Shown here piece by piece: positions 1 to 9,621 of a stretch of DNA of 64,000 nucleotides. Source of the DNA: UBA6623 sp965217195 (GTDB taxonomy: Bacteria; Acidobacteriota; Terriglobia; Bryobacterales; UBA6623); contig CBDCHL010000003.1 in NCBI GenBank assembly GCA_965217195.1, positions 1,240,001 to 1,304,000 of the forward strand, read 5' to 3'. Each line of letters opens with the position of its first letter. Position 1 is the first letter of the stretch. Both the position numbers and the translations under genes were made by a program. The notes beneath the pieces are model-generated. The model was not told the origin of the DNA. It searched no databases and worked only from the letters and a program-made list of their open reading frames with translations.

Positions 1-66
1 CGCCCAACTTTTTTGAATGCTCCGGGGACAGGGCGGGATCTTGTGCCCGGTCCGCTTTCCTTTAGG

Positions 67-96
67 GGAACTTTTCGGTTCCCGTTGGTGTCTCTG
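67..96 (+). promoter_or_regulatory. Candidate ECF-type promoter upstream of the sigma factor gene
   Basis: GGAACTT at 67-73 matches the -35 element of the sigma-E-like ECF group. About 16-17 bases later comes TCTCTG, resembling the short -10 element. It lies about 90 bases upstream of an ECF sigma gene, so self-activation would be a natural arrangement. Only the -35 match is strong; the assignment is inference. Confidence 0.35.
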
Positions 97-182
97 GTAC
101 CAGGGGATTGTAAGTCGTTGGCCGCGGCCGGAGCCGGCTGATAGGCTAAGAATAGTCCCCTCCGTCCGAATGGGAGAGACGG

Positions 183-821
183 ATGCACAACTTCGCGATT
201 AACTCGCTGTGTCCGAGCGAGGATGCGGCATTGATTCAAGGGTTGCGGCTGGGTTCGCCGCGTGCCTTCGAAAGTCTTCTGGACCTTTACGAACAGCCGG
301 TCTACCGGTTCGTCTATCGGCTGCTTCAAGACCCCTGCGAAGCCCCCGACGTTACGCAAGACGTTTTCGTCAAGGTCTTTCGCAAGATCGGTGAATTTCG
401 CGGCGACTGCAATCTGAAGACTTGGATCTATCGCATCGCCGTTCACGAGGCCTCGAACCGCCGCCGCTGGTTCGTGCGGCATCGCAATCGAGAGGTATCG
501 GTTGAGGCGCTACTGGAGGGCGACCTGCCCGCCGCCGAGTGGCTTATTGACCGTCGCGGCACCCCATTCGATGTTGTGACGCGCAAGGAAATCGGGGCGG
601 CGATCAGCAACGCTTTGGGCGAGTTGGACGAACGGTTGAGCGTCGCGGTCATTCTCCGCGACGTAGAAGGCCTTCGTTACAGCGAAATTGCCGATACGTT
701 ACAAATATCGCTCGGCACGGTAAAGTCCTGCATCTTGCGCGGCCGCGAGGCTTTGAAGTCGAAGCTGCAGCGCCGCCTCGCAGTCGATCTGCCGGGCGGG
801 TACCTAGTACAGGCGGAGTAA
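183..821 (+). CDS. ECF-type RNA polymerase sigma factor
   Basis: A 212-residue sigma-70 family protein of the extracytoplasmic-function type, which directs RNA polymerase to a small regulon. Region 2 lies at about residues 25-95: the DVTQDVFVKVFRKI segment is the core-binding and -10-recognition helix, followed by the TWIYRIAVHEA helix. Region 4 lies at about 135-200, with a helix-turn-helix (GLRYSEIADTLQISLGTVKS) that reads the -35 box. The purine-rich GGGAGAGACGG precedes the ATG as a ribosome site. The anti-sigma gene follows after three bases, so the two form a regulatory unit. The inducing signal is unknown. Confidence 0.93.
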   Translation: MHNFAINSLCPSEDAALIQGLRLGSPRAFESLLDLYEQPVYRFVYRLLQDPCEAPDVTQDVFVKVFRKIGEFRGDCNLKTWIYRIAVHEASNRRRWFVRHRNREVSVEALLEGDLPAAEWLIDRRGTPFDVVTRKEIGAAISNALGELDERLSVAVILRDVEGLRYSEIADTLQISLGTVKSCILRGREALKSKLQRRLAVDLPGGYLVQAE

Positions 822-824
822 ATT

Positions 825-1499
825 ATGAATTGCCGTTGGGCGAGTCGACATATCGCGGCCTACGTGGAAGGCGACTTGCCCCCCGTCTCCGCGTGGTTAA
901 TGCGAAGCCACTTAGGCGTTTGTGAGGCTTGCTTCCGACTAAACGAAGGCGAAGACAACCTCGTGCCGGAGATGCGTCGCCTCCAGGCGGTTGCCGTTCC
1001 TTGCGATCTGCGTACGCGCCTGCTTGTCGCGCTGTCTCATGCCAATGAGAGTTCCTGGATTCGCTGGAAGGTTCGTCTGCGCAACGCTATGCGGCCGATC
1101 GCCGTTCCGGCGACCGGCGGTGTGTTCGCGGCGGTGATTCTGTTCCTGGGGCTGATGGCAAACTTCCATTTTGTCCCACCGAGTCTCGACGCTGATATTC
1201 CGTTGACCTATCTGACGAGAACGATCGTTACGGCCCCGAGTGTCAGTATTGCCCCTTCGTTTGTGCCGGCCCGCGACATCGGCGTGGAAGCGTTCGTGGA
1301 CGGAGAGGGATACGTCTACGATTTCCGCATCATTCGGTTGCCCGACAGCTATCCGGAACCGGACCGGATTTTGCGCGCGCAGCTGGCTCAGGCCTTGCTG
1401 AGTGCCCGGTTCGACCCGGCCACGCACTTCGGGCGTCCGACGCTGGGCCGAGTCTTGTTGAGCTTTCGCCCGGCAACCCAAGTATATGTGCAAGGGTGA
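825..1499 (+). CDS. Membrane anti-sigma factor with zinc-finger domain
   Basis: A 224-residue protein that probably holds the preceding sigma factor inactive. The N-terminus carries the zinc-binding anti-sigma signature: an early Cys/His pair (CRWASRHIAAYVEGDLP) followed by HLGVCEAC, the HxxxCxxC motif. One membrane helix is visible at about residues 97-116 (VFAAVILFLGLMANF), placing the C-terminal half in the periplasm. The C-terminal part (about 145-220) resembles the small TonB-C-like or energy-transducing fold seen in some acidobacterial anti-sigma proteins, but I cannot assign it firmly. Its stop lies 16 bases from the convergent GGDEF/EAL gene. Confidence 0.85.
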   Translation: MNCRWASRHIAAYVEGDLPPVSAWLMRSHLGVCEACFRLNEGEDNLVPEMRRLQAVAVPCDLRTRLLVALSHANESSWIRWKVRLRNAMRPIAVPATGGVFAAVILFLGLMANFHFVPPSLDADIPLTYLTRTIVTAPSVSIAPSFVPARDIGVEAFVDGEGYVYDFRIIRLPDSYPEPDRILRAQLAQALLSARFDPATHFGRPTLGRVLLSFRPATQVYVQG

Positions 1500-1514
1500 T
1501 CGGCACCCCCGATC

Positions 1515-3371
1515 TTACCTTCTCACGCCGATAGTTTCGACGGCGCGAGGTGACGAAACGTCACCCCGTGAAGCTTCGCGGACATTTGCATCCAACCCCG
1601 ACAGGCTCGACACGTTCCTGTCGCCGTTTTGTGCGGCTGCCCCGTTGGCGCGCCACCAGCTTTCGAGCTGGTCCGGTGGTTGAGGCTTACTGAAAAGCCA
1701 GCCTTGGGCCTGCGGACATCCCAGCGACCGAAGCAACGCCAATTGGCTCTCCGTCTCGACACCTTCCACGATAACGTCCAGCCCCAATCCGGATCCAAGG
1801 CCTGTCAGCGCGGCGATGACTTGGCCGGTTCTTTCGCGGTCATCGCCGAGGCGGACTACAAACGAACGATCGATCTTCAGGGTATGAACCGCGAAGCGGC
1901 ACAGGTAGCTCAGCGATGAATAACCGGTTCCGAAGTCGTCGACGGCGATACGGATTCCCAAACTCCGGAGCTTCTCGATGACCTGAGCGGCGGCCTCGGG
2001 GTTTTCCATCAGGACACTCTCGGTAACCTCCAGCTCGAGGTACTTCGCCGGCAATTTGGTCTTTTTCAAGGCCTCGCCGACCACATCGAGAAAGTTTGGG
2101 GCGTGCAGCTGTCGCGGAGATACGTTCACGCAAACACGCAATCCCTTGAGTCCGGCGGCATGCCATGCCTGATTCCGGCGGCAAGCTTCCTCAAGCACCC
2201 ACTCCCCGATCGGCAAGATCAACCCGGTTTGCTCCGCCGTCGGAATGAACTCCAGCGGGGAAATGACTCCGCGCTTGGGATGGCGCCACCGGATCAGCGC
2301 TTCGCAGCCGGCAATCCTTCCGCTGTTGAGCTCCACAATCGGCTGATACAAGAGCACGAACTCATTCCGTTCCAATGCACCTCGCAAATCTTCTTCCAAC
2401 TGTAAGCCGGAGATCGCGTGGGTATGTCGACGGATGTCCGTCAACTCGTTATAGCCCTTGCCCATGGCCTTGGATCGATACATCGCCGTGTCGGCATCGT
2501 GCAAGAGATCTTCGGGCCGCTGATAGCCGGTCTCGCTGTAAGCGATACCGATGCCGGCCGTCGTGGCGACAACCTCACCTTCGATCCTCAAGGGCTCCGC
2601 CAACTTCGTCTTTAACCGACTTGCGATAGTGTCCGCTTCCGCCCGATTCTTGATGTTCTTGAGAAACACACCAAATTGATCTCCTCCGAGGCGGGCCGCT
2701 ATGTCTCCGGGGCGGATTCCCTCCTGCAACTTTCGAGCGGCTCGGATTAGGAACGTGTCCCCCGCGGTGTGACCGAATCTGCTGTTGAGCGTTTTGAAGC
2801 GATCGAGGCCTATCGATAACACCGCGAACGAATGTCGCCGTCGGCGAGCGCGCCTGTGAGCGCGTTTCAGGCCGTTCATGAAATAGATGCGGTTGGGCAA
2901 CCCGGTAAGCGGATCTTGCAACGCTTGATCACGCAGCCGCTGTTCGGCGATCCGTCGCTCGCCGAAGATTTGTCCAAACAAAACAACAGTCAGGCAAAGT
3001 AGCAGGCTCACCGAGAATTCCAAATGCGAGTGTCCCAGGGTCATGACCCAATCGCCGGAGAGTAGGGCAATCGTCTGATAAAGGGTTACGACGGCCAGGA
3101 GCCAGCGGACTACAGAGCCGCCCCACCATCGTTCTTTCCGGCGAACGACGACGGACAGCATGCTCACGACCAATACGGTGAAAACCGATACCTGCACCAC
3201 CAGCGAGTCTGTCTCGGAGAGGTGAGGAATCATGGGCTGCACTGTCATGATCAACAGCATCAGCGGGAGGAAGATGAGCCGCCAGTCACGCGAACGGACC
3301 ACCATGAGAATAGTCCACGCCATCGCCAACAGACGGATCAGAACCGACGGGATTGTGAGAACGGAATCCAT
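1515..3371 (-). CDS. Membrane GGDEF-EAL protein (cyclic di-GMP turnover)
   Basis: A 618-residue signalling protein. Residues 1-150 hold several hydrophobic helices and form a membrane sensor region without a known sensory domain. A GGDEF domain follows at about 155-325 (DPLTGLPNR start, GHTAGD), then an EAL domain at about 335-590 (CEALIRW, DDFGTGYSSLSYL, KIDRSFV, IVEGVE). The active-site loop of the GGDEF domain reads GGDQF rather than GGDEF/GGEEF, so cyclase activity may be weak or lost. The EAL motifs look intact, so net phosphodiesterase activity is the likelier function (inference). Confidence 0.92.
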   Translation of the reverse strand: MDSVLTIPSVLIRLLAMAWTILMVVRSRDWRLIFLPLMLLIMTVQPMIPHLSETDSLVVQVSVFTVLVVSMLSVVVRRKERWWGGSVVRWLLAVVTLYQTIALLSGDWVMTLGHSHLEFSVSLLLCLTVVLFGQIFGERRIAEQRLRDQALQDPLTGLPNRIYFMNGLKRAHRRARRRRHSFAVLSIGLDRFKTLNSRFGHTAGDTFLIRAARKLQEGIRPGDIAARLGGDQFGVFLKNIKNRAEADTIASRLKTKLAEPLRIEGEVVATTAGIGIAYSETGYQRPEDLLHDADTAMYRSKAMGKGYNELTDIRRHTHAISGLQLEEDLRGALERNEFVLLYQPIVELNSGRIAGCEALIRWRHPKRGVISPLEFIPTAEQTGLILPIGEWVLEEACRRNQAWHAAGLKGLRVCVNVSPRQLHAPNFLDVVGEALKKTKLPAKYLELEVTESVLMENPEAAAQVIEKLRSLGIRIAVDDFGTGYSSLSYLCRFAVHTLKIDRSFVVRLGDDRERTGQVIAALTGLGSGLGLDVIVEGVETESQLALLRSLGCPQAQGWLFSKPQPPDQLESWWRANGAAAQNGDRNVSSLSGLDANVREASRGDVSSPRAVETIGVRR

Positions 3372-3973
3372 GTTTCGGGCAGACGCCGACCGTTTACAGA
3401 TTCGAAACTGTCCGACATGACGTGAGCGGATGCCGGTGTCGGGCTCTCCGCTGCGCGCCGCGAATAGGGTTATTGTGGATGACTAGGTCCTCTGACCAGG
3501 AGATTGCGTCCTTAACGCCGGCAGCTCCCTCGTCCGCGCCGGGACAACGGTCAGGCTCCAACGAACAAAGTCCTATTCAAGCCGATAGTCCCAGCGTGAT
3601 TGAATTCGAGCTCAGGTCAATGGCCCTGGAGGCATAAACTGCCTCCGTGGAATCTACTACGCTCCTAGGGGTTCCCACAATTGAATTCGAGCTCAGGTCA
3701 ATGGCCCTGGAGGCATAAACTGCCTCCGTGGAATCTACTACGCTCCTAGGGGTTCCCACGTACGACCATCCCTGTGGGATCCGCAATGTGGCTTCCCCCG
3801 AAACGGCGCCGGCCCGGCGCAGAGCGCACCTGACACCCACCGATGGATGCCCGCCGGCACCGTAATGACGCGAAGCACCGCCACCGGCGGTGCGCGACGA
3901 AGGGTCCGGTCGCCCTCAAAACGGGGAACACTTTTGGTGACTGACTTCCGACGCTGCGCACCCGCCCTGGAGG
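3372..3973. other. Intergenic region containing a tandem repeat
   Basis: About 600 bases between two genes read on the minus strand. The only structure I see is the 81-bp tandem repeat at 3599-3759. Short open frames here are not supported by any protein family or ribosome site. Confidence 0.6.
3599..3759. repeat. 81-bp tandem repeat, two near-identical copies
   Basis: Two head-to-tail copies (3599-3678 and 3680-3759) with a period of 81 bp and no visible mismatch across the shared 80 bases. Each unit contains a perfect hairpin, GGAGGC-ATAAACT-GCCTCC (first copy 3628-3646). Because 81 is divisible by three, the minus strand shows a duplicated 27-residue open frame, but no gene is evident. 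The identity of the copies indicates a recent duplication of a hairpin repeat of the REP kind. Confidence 0.9.
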
Positions 3974-6220
3974 TTAACGAAAATCTTCCACCAGCATCAG
4001 GTCGGCCGTTCCGGGCTCGTCGCGGCTTGTCAGAACAAGCCGTCCGTCAGGGCTGAGCGAGAAGTCGCGTGGGGAAGGGGGATCTACAACCCGACCCACG
4101 TCAGTAGTCTGACTCGTCTCCGTGTCGAGCAGCTTGAGAGCAACCAGCGAGTCCTCCGACCGCTTCTTGCCCGGATCCAGGAAATACAATCCCTCGTCCC
4201 GAAAGCTCAGCGCCCGTTTGCTAAAAGGACTCAATATCTGTTCCGCTTCGCCTCCCTCCACGGGAACACGCCAAAACGACCCGAAACCCTTACCCCCTTC
4301 CCGCGCCCCGCAGAAATAAAGGTATCGACCGTCCGGCGATTCCTGATACGACCACGAAAGCATTTCATTGACGGGCACTCCGTCCGGTGTACGTCCGTCC
4401 GACAGCGCTCGCCAAACTTCGGGTTGTCCCGAGCGGTTGGTTTGAAAGTAGATGTAGAGACCGTCGCGCGACCAAGCCGGGTCCGACTCGTCATCGCCGA
4501 CGGTAACGCGTTGGGGAAGCCCGCCCTCGACGGAAATCGTGTAAATGTGGGAAGCGAAGTCCGCGGATGTGGAGGCTCGAAAGGCCACTTGGAGGCCGTC
4601 GGGCGACCAAGCCGGCCCCGCCCCATCACTCACTCGGAAAGCGGAAGGAGTGAGCTGCCGAGCATTCGATCCGTCGCTATCGGAGACCCAGAGCGCGCGG
4701 TCGCCGTCGGGTCGGTCTGAATAGAATGCAATCTTCCGCCCATCGGGAGAAAATCTCGGGTAGTGGTCGATGCCGGGGGAGTCGATCAGCTTGCGGCGTG
4801 AGTCCGGCGAACCGGCTTCTTTCCGAAGATCCGTTACCCATATGTCAACGTCGCGGACATAGCGGACAAAAGTCATGCGGGTCATCCCGTTGCCCGCGAG
4901 TCGCGCGGACGACGGGAACATAACCCGCCCCGACATCCCGTCGGAGTAGAGGAATTCGAGTAGACCGGGTTGCCGTCCGCCCCAGGCGGGGATGCGATAC
5001 ATTCGCCCGTCCATGGCATAGATGACCTCCCGAGAATCCGGTGTCCATGCCAGGCCCGAGAGGGCATCGTTTTGGAACGTCAAGCGCCGCGGCTCTCCGC
5101 CTTCCATCGAGCGCACAAACAAATCACAGCTGTCCGGCAGCCGACACCCCCCAAACGCCAGCGTCTTCCCGTCGGGGGAAACAGCCGCTCCGCGGTAGTC
5201 GATCTTTAGGTCTTCCCTGGCTATCAGATCTTGTTGCTCTCGCGTTGCGAGTGATGTAATCGAGATCTTTCCATTGGTTCCGATCAGCGACTTTCCGTCC
5301 GGGGTCCACGCGGGCGGGTGTGTACTCACGGTGCCCATTCTCGTCACCGAGCTGTCGACCAAGGAAAGGACGTACAGGCCTCCTCCCTCGGGTGGATCGT
5401 ACCTGGTGAAGGCGAGCCGTCGGCCGTCGGGCGACCAGGAAGGGAAACGATCCCTGCCCGTGCTGTCGGTGATTCTTTGGGGTGCTCCACCGTCCAGGGC
5501 CGCGATGTGAATATCCGTCTCGTCGTGGTAGGCGACCGACTTGCCGTCGGGGGAGATTGCCGCGGCCCACCCGTGCGCCCCCGGGATGGTTCGAGCTTGA
5601 AAGCGTAGTGGGCCGGCCTCGGCCGAAGAACCCGAGGGTGGGGTGCTCGACACGCGAAGCCAGAGGATAGCGGCCAGAACGATCAGCAATGCTGCCGCCA
5701 AGGTCGTAAGACTTCGGAAATCGCTCTGCTTTGCGGGTGCGGGCGGCGTGGATTTGGCGGTTTCCGCGGAGTCCGCTCTGGCAGTCGCGGCGGCGCCGTT
5801 TTCTCTTTCGACCGTTTCAGTCTCATCCGCCCGCACCGCGGCCCCCCGTACGGCGTCGGACTCGACGATCTTAACTGTCGCGATGAACAGATACCCGCGC
5901 TTGGGGACGGTCTCGATGTAGCGCGGATCTCGGGCCGCATCGCCGAGAGCGTCACGCAGTTTCTTCACCGCGCTGTTCAGACTGTCGTCGAATTCGACAA
6001 AAGTGTTCCCCGGCCACAGCAGCTCGCGCAATTCCTCACGGGTCACCAACTCGCCTGGTCGCTCGATCAGCGCCGCCAGAATCTGAAACGGCTGCTCACC
6101 CAGGCGGATGCGGACGCCGTGCTTACGCAACTTGCGGGTCCGCGGGTCCGCTTCGAAGGGACCGAAGCTTAACGCCTTGGCGGCGGGGGGTATTCGCGGA
6201 GATTGGCCTTCCGAGCCCAT
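3974..6220 (-). CDS. CadC-like winged-helix protein with TolB-type beta-propeller
   Basis: A 748-residue one-component regulator architecture frequent in acidobacteria. Residues about 15-115 form an OmpR/CadC-type winged helix (LGEQPFQILAAL, VTREELRELLWP, VKKLRDALGD, YIETVPKRGYLF). A single membrane helix lies at about 172-190 (LAAALLIVLAAILWL). The periplasmic part has repeated PD40/TolB-like propeller blades with the recurring SPDGKxxAY/WSPDGxxxAF motif. By analogy with CadC, the propeller would sense an extracytoplasmic ligand or protein and the N-terminus would bind DNA; the target is unknown. It is divergent from the protease gene at 6478. Confidence 0.9.
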   Translation of the reverse strand: MGSEGQSPRIPPAAKALSFGPFEADPRTRKLRKHGVRIRLGEQPFQILAALIERPGELVTREELRELLWPGNTFVEFDDSLNSAVKKLRDALGDAARDPRYIETVPKRGYLFIATVKIVESDAVRGAAVRADETETVERENGAAATARADSAETAKSTPPAPAKQSDFRSLTTLAAALLIVLAAILWLRVSSTPPSGSSAEAGPLRFQARTIPGAHGWAAAISPDGKSVAYHDETDIHIAALDGGAPQRITDSTGRDRFPSWSPDGRRLAFTRYDPPEGGGLYVLSLVDSSVTRMGTVSTHPPAWTPDGKSLIGTNGKISITSLATREQQDLIAREDLKIDYRGAAVSPDGKTLAFGGCRLPDSCDLFVRSMEGGEPRRLTFQNDALSGLAWTPDSREVIYAMDGRMYRIPAWGGRQPGLLEFLYSDGMSGRVMFPSSARLAGNGMTRMTFVRYVRDVDIWVTDLRKEAGSPDSRRKLIDSPGIDHYPRFSPDGRKIAFYSDRPDGDRALWVSDSDGSNARQLTPSAFRVSDGAGPAWSPDGLQVAFRASTSADFASHIYTISVEGGLPQRVTVGDDESDPAWSRDGLYIYFQTNRSGQPEVWRALSDGRTPDGVPVNEMLSWSYQESPDGRYLYFCGAREGGKGFGSFWRVPVEGGEAEQILSPFSKRALSFRDEGLYFLDPGKKRSEDSLVALKLLDTETSQTTDVGRVVDPPSPRDFSLSPDGRLVLTSRDEPGTADLMLVEDFR

Positions 6221-6477
6221 AGTGCCGACACCAATATACAGCTATTCCAGCACGCGTACCTCTCTCTATCGCCGATGGACCAGTTCTTGACCGCTGGACG
6301 TGAGGCTGCGATCCCCATAACTTCAATGGATTCTATTTATTGCGTGGTTAGATGCAAATCGGTTGATAACCCTTTGCATCCTTCCCGGAGTTGTCTGATA
6401 CTCGGGTTCCAGAAAGCCCGAGAGACCCTCGCTGACATGTTCGGCGGTCACGAAGCTTCGCCCTTCCGGGCGAAGCG

Positions 6478-7149
6478 TTGTCGTGGTTGCGCCCACGACA
6501 CCTTGTACCGATCACTCTGCTGATGACCTTCGGTTCGGCTTCGGGGTGGACCGCCGAGGGGTTGGAGCCGAAAGCGAATCCGTTGGCGACCATCCTGGTC
6601 TACGACTACGCCGAGTTGCATCCCGGGACGCAGGAGGAAGCCGAGCAGGAGGCCTCCCGGATCTTTCGACTCGCCGGCATTGACACTCTCTGGCTCCATT
6701 GTGCGTTGACGGAAGAAGGGGTCGGCGATCGCGCGTGTGAGAGAGACTTCGGCGCGGACAGCCTCATCATTCGAATCATGCCTGAGGCAAGGACCCGAAT
6801 TCTGGCCCCCAACGTTGCCGAGTTCGGTATTGCGTACCAATCCGAACGAGGTGGTTTCGGTACGGACGCCGCGATCTACCATCACCGCGTCGCCGAGCTG
6901 GCCGAAGCCGGCGTCACCTCGGAAGCAGTATTGTTGGGTCACGTAATGGCCCACGAGATAGGCCACCTGCTCCTTGGCACGGGACACCACTCCCCCAGAG
7001 GTCTCATGACGGCCAAGTGGCATGTCGAGCAACTTCAAGCCGCCTCGGAGGGCCGCTTCCTATTCACCTCCAAACAAGCCGCCCGCATGCAGCGCAACGT
7101 CCTCAAGCGCTCCAAAGCGGCCGCCGTTTCCCAAACCCAAATGGAATGA
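6478..7149 (+). CDS. Putative secreted zinc metalloprotease
   Basis: About 223 residues, starting with a short hydrophobic leader (LVPITLLMTFGSASGWTA) that suggests export. The zinc site is HEIGHLLLGTGHH at about 160-172, followed by a Met-containing GLMTAKW turn. This resembles the HExxH-plus-downstream-His pattern of metzincin-like proteins annotated in acidobacteria, though the third His is one residue further away than in classic metzincins. The start is uncertain: 6478 is a TTG without a good ribosome site. The substrate is unknown. Confidence 0.72.
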   Translation: MSWLRPRHLVPITLLMTFGSASGWTAEGLEPKANPLATILVYDYAELHPGTQEEAEQEASRIFRLAGIDTLWLHCALTEEGVGDRACERDFGADSLIIRIMPEARTRILAPNVAEFGIAYQSERGGFGTDAAIYHHRVAELAEAGVTSEAVLLGHVMAHEIGHLLLGTGHHSPRGLMTAKWHVEQLQAASEGRFLFTSKQAARMQRNVLKRSKAAAVSQTQME

Positions 7150-7202
7150 GAGGCCGGTCGCCGGCTGCCGGAACGGCCCCTGACGCGAGGCTCCAAGCGG
7201 CC

Positions 7203-9197
7203 TCAGAAAATATACTTGATGCCGAACTGAATCTGGCGCATCTCTCTGGCGGCGGGAACCCTGCCGAAGACGGGGCTTCTCGCGTCGAAGAAAAATCCGA
7301 TCCAGTTGGGGTGGTTCGAGAAGTTAAAGGCTTCGAAGCGGATCTGAAGCCGGTGACCTTCACGCAGGGTCACGTCCTTGAGGAGTGAGAAATCCCAGTT
7401 CGCGAGCCCGGGAAGACGCAGCACAGAGCGTCCGACGTTACCTTCGCGGACACGGAGTTCCGGGTTGTTGGTATCGAATGCCTCCACATTCCACAGCCGG
7501 TCCGGGGTCGGGTTGTCCAGGTTGGGGCTTATCCCCGTGGCATCGGGGAAAGTGGGTAAGCCCGTGTTGTTGCGGTCACCGATGTGGCGGATCGAGGCGG
7601 GCCCGCCCTCCGCAAATGTGAGGATGCTCCCCATCCGCCAATCGCCCAGGACTTTACCGGCCAAACTGCCGCCGCTTAAGAAGCGTTTCCCTTTGCCAAA
7701 GGGCAGGTCGTAAAGGAAGGAGGCCGTGAGTCTGCGACCAATGTGGAAGTGCGAGAGTCCCTTCTCGGCGCTCAGGTCGTAGTGGTTGCCGGGGAAGCGG
7801 TCGCCAAAGTCTGCTCCGATCGTGCTGCCCGAATCGATCGCCTTCGCCCAGGTGTCGCCGACGAGAAAATTCAATCCTTGCCGATAGCGGCTCTCCAATT
7901 TCAAGGTGAGGGCGTTGTACGTGGAGTTCACCGCGCCGTCGACTTGTGCGATTACGTTGAGTTCGGGCCACGGTTGACGCTGTTGAAAAGGGGTTGAATC
8001 CGACGGCCCGGTTCGGTGGACGGCTTGACCGTAAACGCGGAGCCGTTCCAGCTTGTGACCGGCATTGCCTTGGTACCCGGCCGAGATTACGACGCGATCG
8101 CTCAACTCTCGCTGGACATCGAACATCCGTTGCCAGACGTAGGGAGTGCGCCGCCCGAAATCATTTGAGTTGATGTCGGGCCGACCAATACAAAACCCTT
8201 CCCATCCCGTGCAGGTAAAGGCTTGACGGGAGAAGGCCCAGGGGTCGCTTAGATTTGAGTTGGGGCGTTCCCGGTCCGCCGTGAGGAACTCACCACCGAT
8301 GAGATTGCGTGCCATGTCGAAACGGGCGTTGCCGATGTCCTGGGAGTAAAACACGCCGGCCCCGGTGCGGAGGGTCCACCGGGCGAGCGGGCTCCAGGCG
8401 ATGCCCAGGCGGGGCGCCCAGTCATTGCGGTCCGTCCCGACCAGCCGTCGGCCCAGGAACTCGTCCCCGGCTTGAACGGCAACGCCGTCCGCGTAGCGGA
8501 AGTTGAGGCCTTCGTAAAAGTCACCGTCGCCCGGCCGCGTGATGATGGGATGGCGGGTATCGGGCTTGAGGCCGCCCGGGCCGACGCCGGGATCGAATAG
8601 CTGCACATTGAAGATGCCGCGGAAGGGAGTGTGGAAGGGCGGAGTGTACTCGTAGCGTAGGCCCAGGTCCAATGTGAGCCGGGAGGTCACCCTCCAGGTT
8701 TCCTGGACGTAGAAAGAAGACGAGACGGCCCTCAGCCGGGCGTCGGCGATATGCGTGGATCGGGCCGCCAGTTCGTTCTCGCCCAAGAGAAAATCGGCGA
8801 ACGAGTGACCCGTGCGTCCGTGTGACTGAGGGTCCGCGGTGGCAAATCCGGAGAAAATGAAAGCCCCTCGCGCGAACTCCGCGCCGAGGTGGTTGTAGGA
8901 GTCGCGCCGAACCTCGCCGCCGAACTTCAGGGTGTGATTCCCCTGAACGACAGAGACATTGTTGCGTACTTGAAAGATGTGGTTGCGATTGACCCAAGGG
9001 CCGAACACTTCCGTCCCAAACCCAGTCAGCCCGTCACGAGGGAGAACCGTCGGGATGCCCCAAACCGAGGGGTCAAACGATCGCAAGCCTACGATCCCCA
9101 GCTCGGAAACGACGTCTCGCCGATTCGCGAAAAGTCCCACGAGATCGTTCTGAAACCGGCTGTAAGAGAGCCTGAGTTCATTCAGCATCGTCGGGCT
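7203..9197 (-). pseudogene. TonB-dependent receptor, C-terminal fragment (beta-barrel)
   Basis: This is the larger part of an outer-membrane receptor of the acidobacterial Oar/CarboxypepD_reg type. It encodes the beta-barrel from SPTMLNELRLSYSRF onward and ends in the terminal aromatic strand FGIKYIF, the usual signal for barrel assembly. The gene is cut at 9197/9198 by a group II intron inserted in the opposite orientation. Removing 9198-11086 joins this frame exactly to the upstream fragment, giving SNTHI-LSPTML with no lost or added residue. Without the intron the barrel would be intact. Antisense orientation means splicing cannot repair the receptor mRNA. Confidence 0.88.
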
Positions 9198-9621
9198 GTG
9201 TGCCGAGCATGTTCGGCAGCTTGAGGGTGAAAGTCCCTTTGACAACCTGATGGAGGTGAAGTCATAGCGAAGCGCAAGGGCATCGTCGCGAGGCGGGGTC
9301 TGAAGGAAGCGTGGAGCAAAGGCGCGAGCCGATGAACAAGAACCGGATAGGAGGCATACGACGCCGGAGGAGCGGGCGGTCAACCGCGAAGTCCCTATCC
9401 ATCAAGGGCGTTGGTTGTAGATCCGGCGGTTGTGCGCTGAAGGCGGTCGAACTTACCTCGGGAGATCTGTCGTTCGTCCGGGATTCCCGGACTGGGGGTG
9501 GAGCAATCCGCCCCGATCAGACGGCAGAAGTCAGCAGAGGGCATAGTAGTCACGCGAGTGATGAAGGCCCGAACGGTCCCCGCAAGGGGATAAAGGGAGT
9601 GGCCAGTAAGCGGCGCGACTC

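Noticed and set aside
3577..3840. Open frame with a duplicated 27-residue peptide
   Set aside because: The duplication is explained by an 81-bp DNA repeat with a hairpin; no start signal or family.
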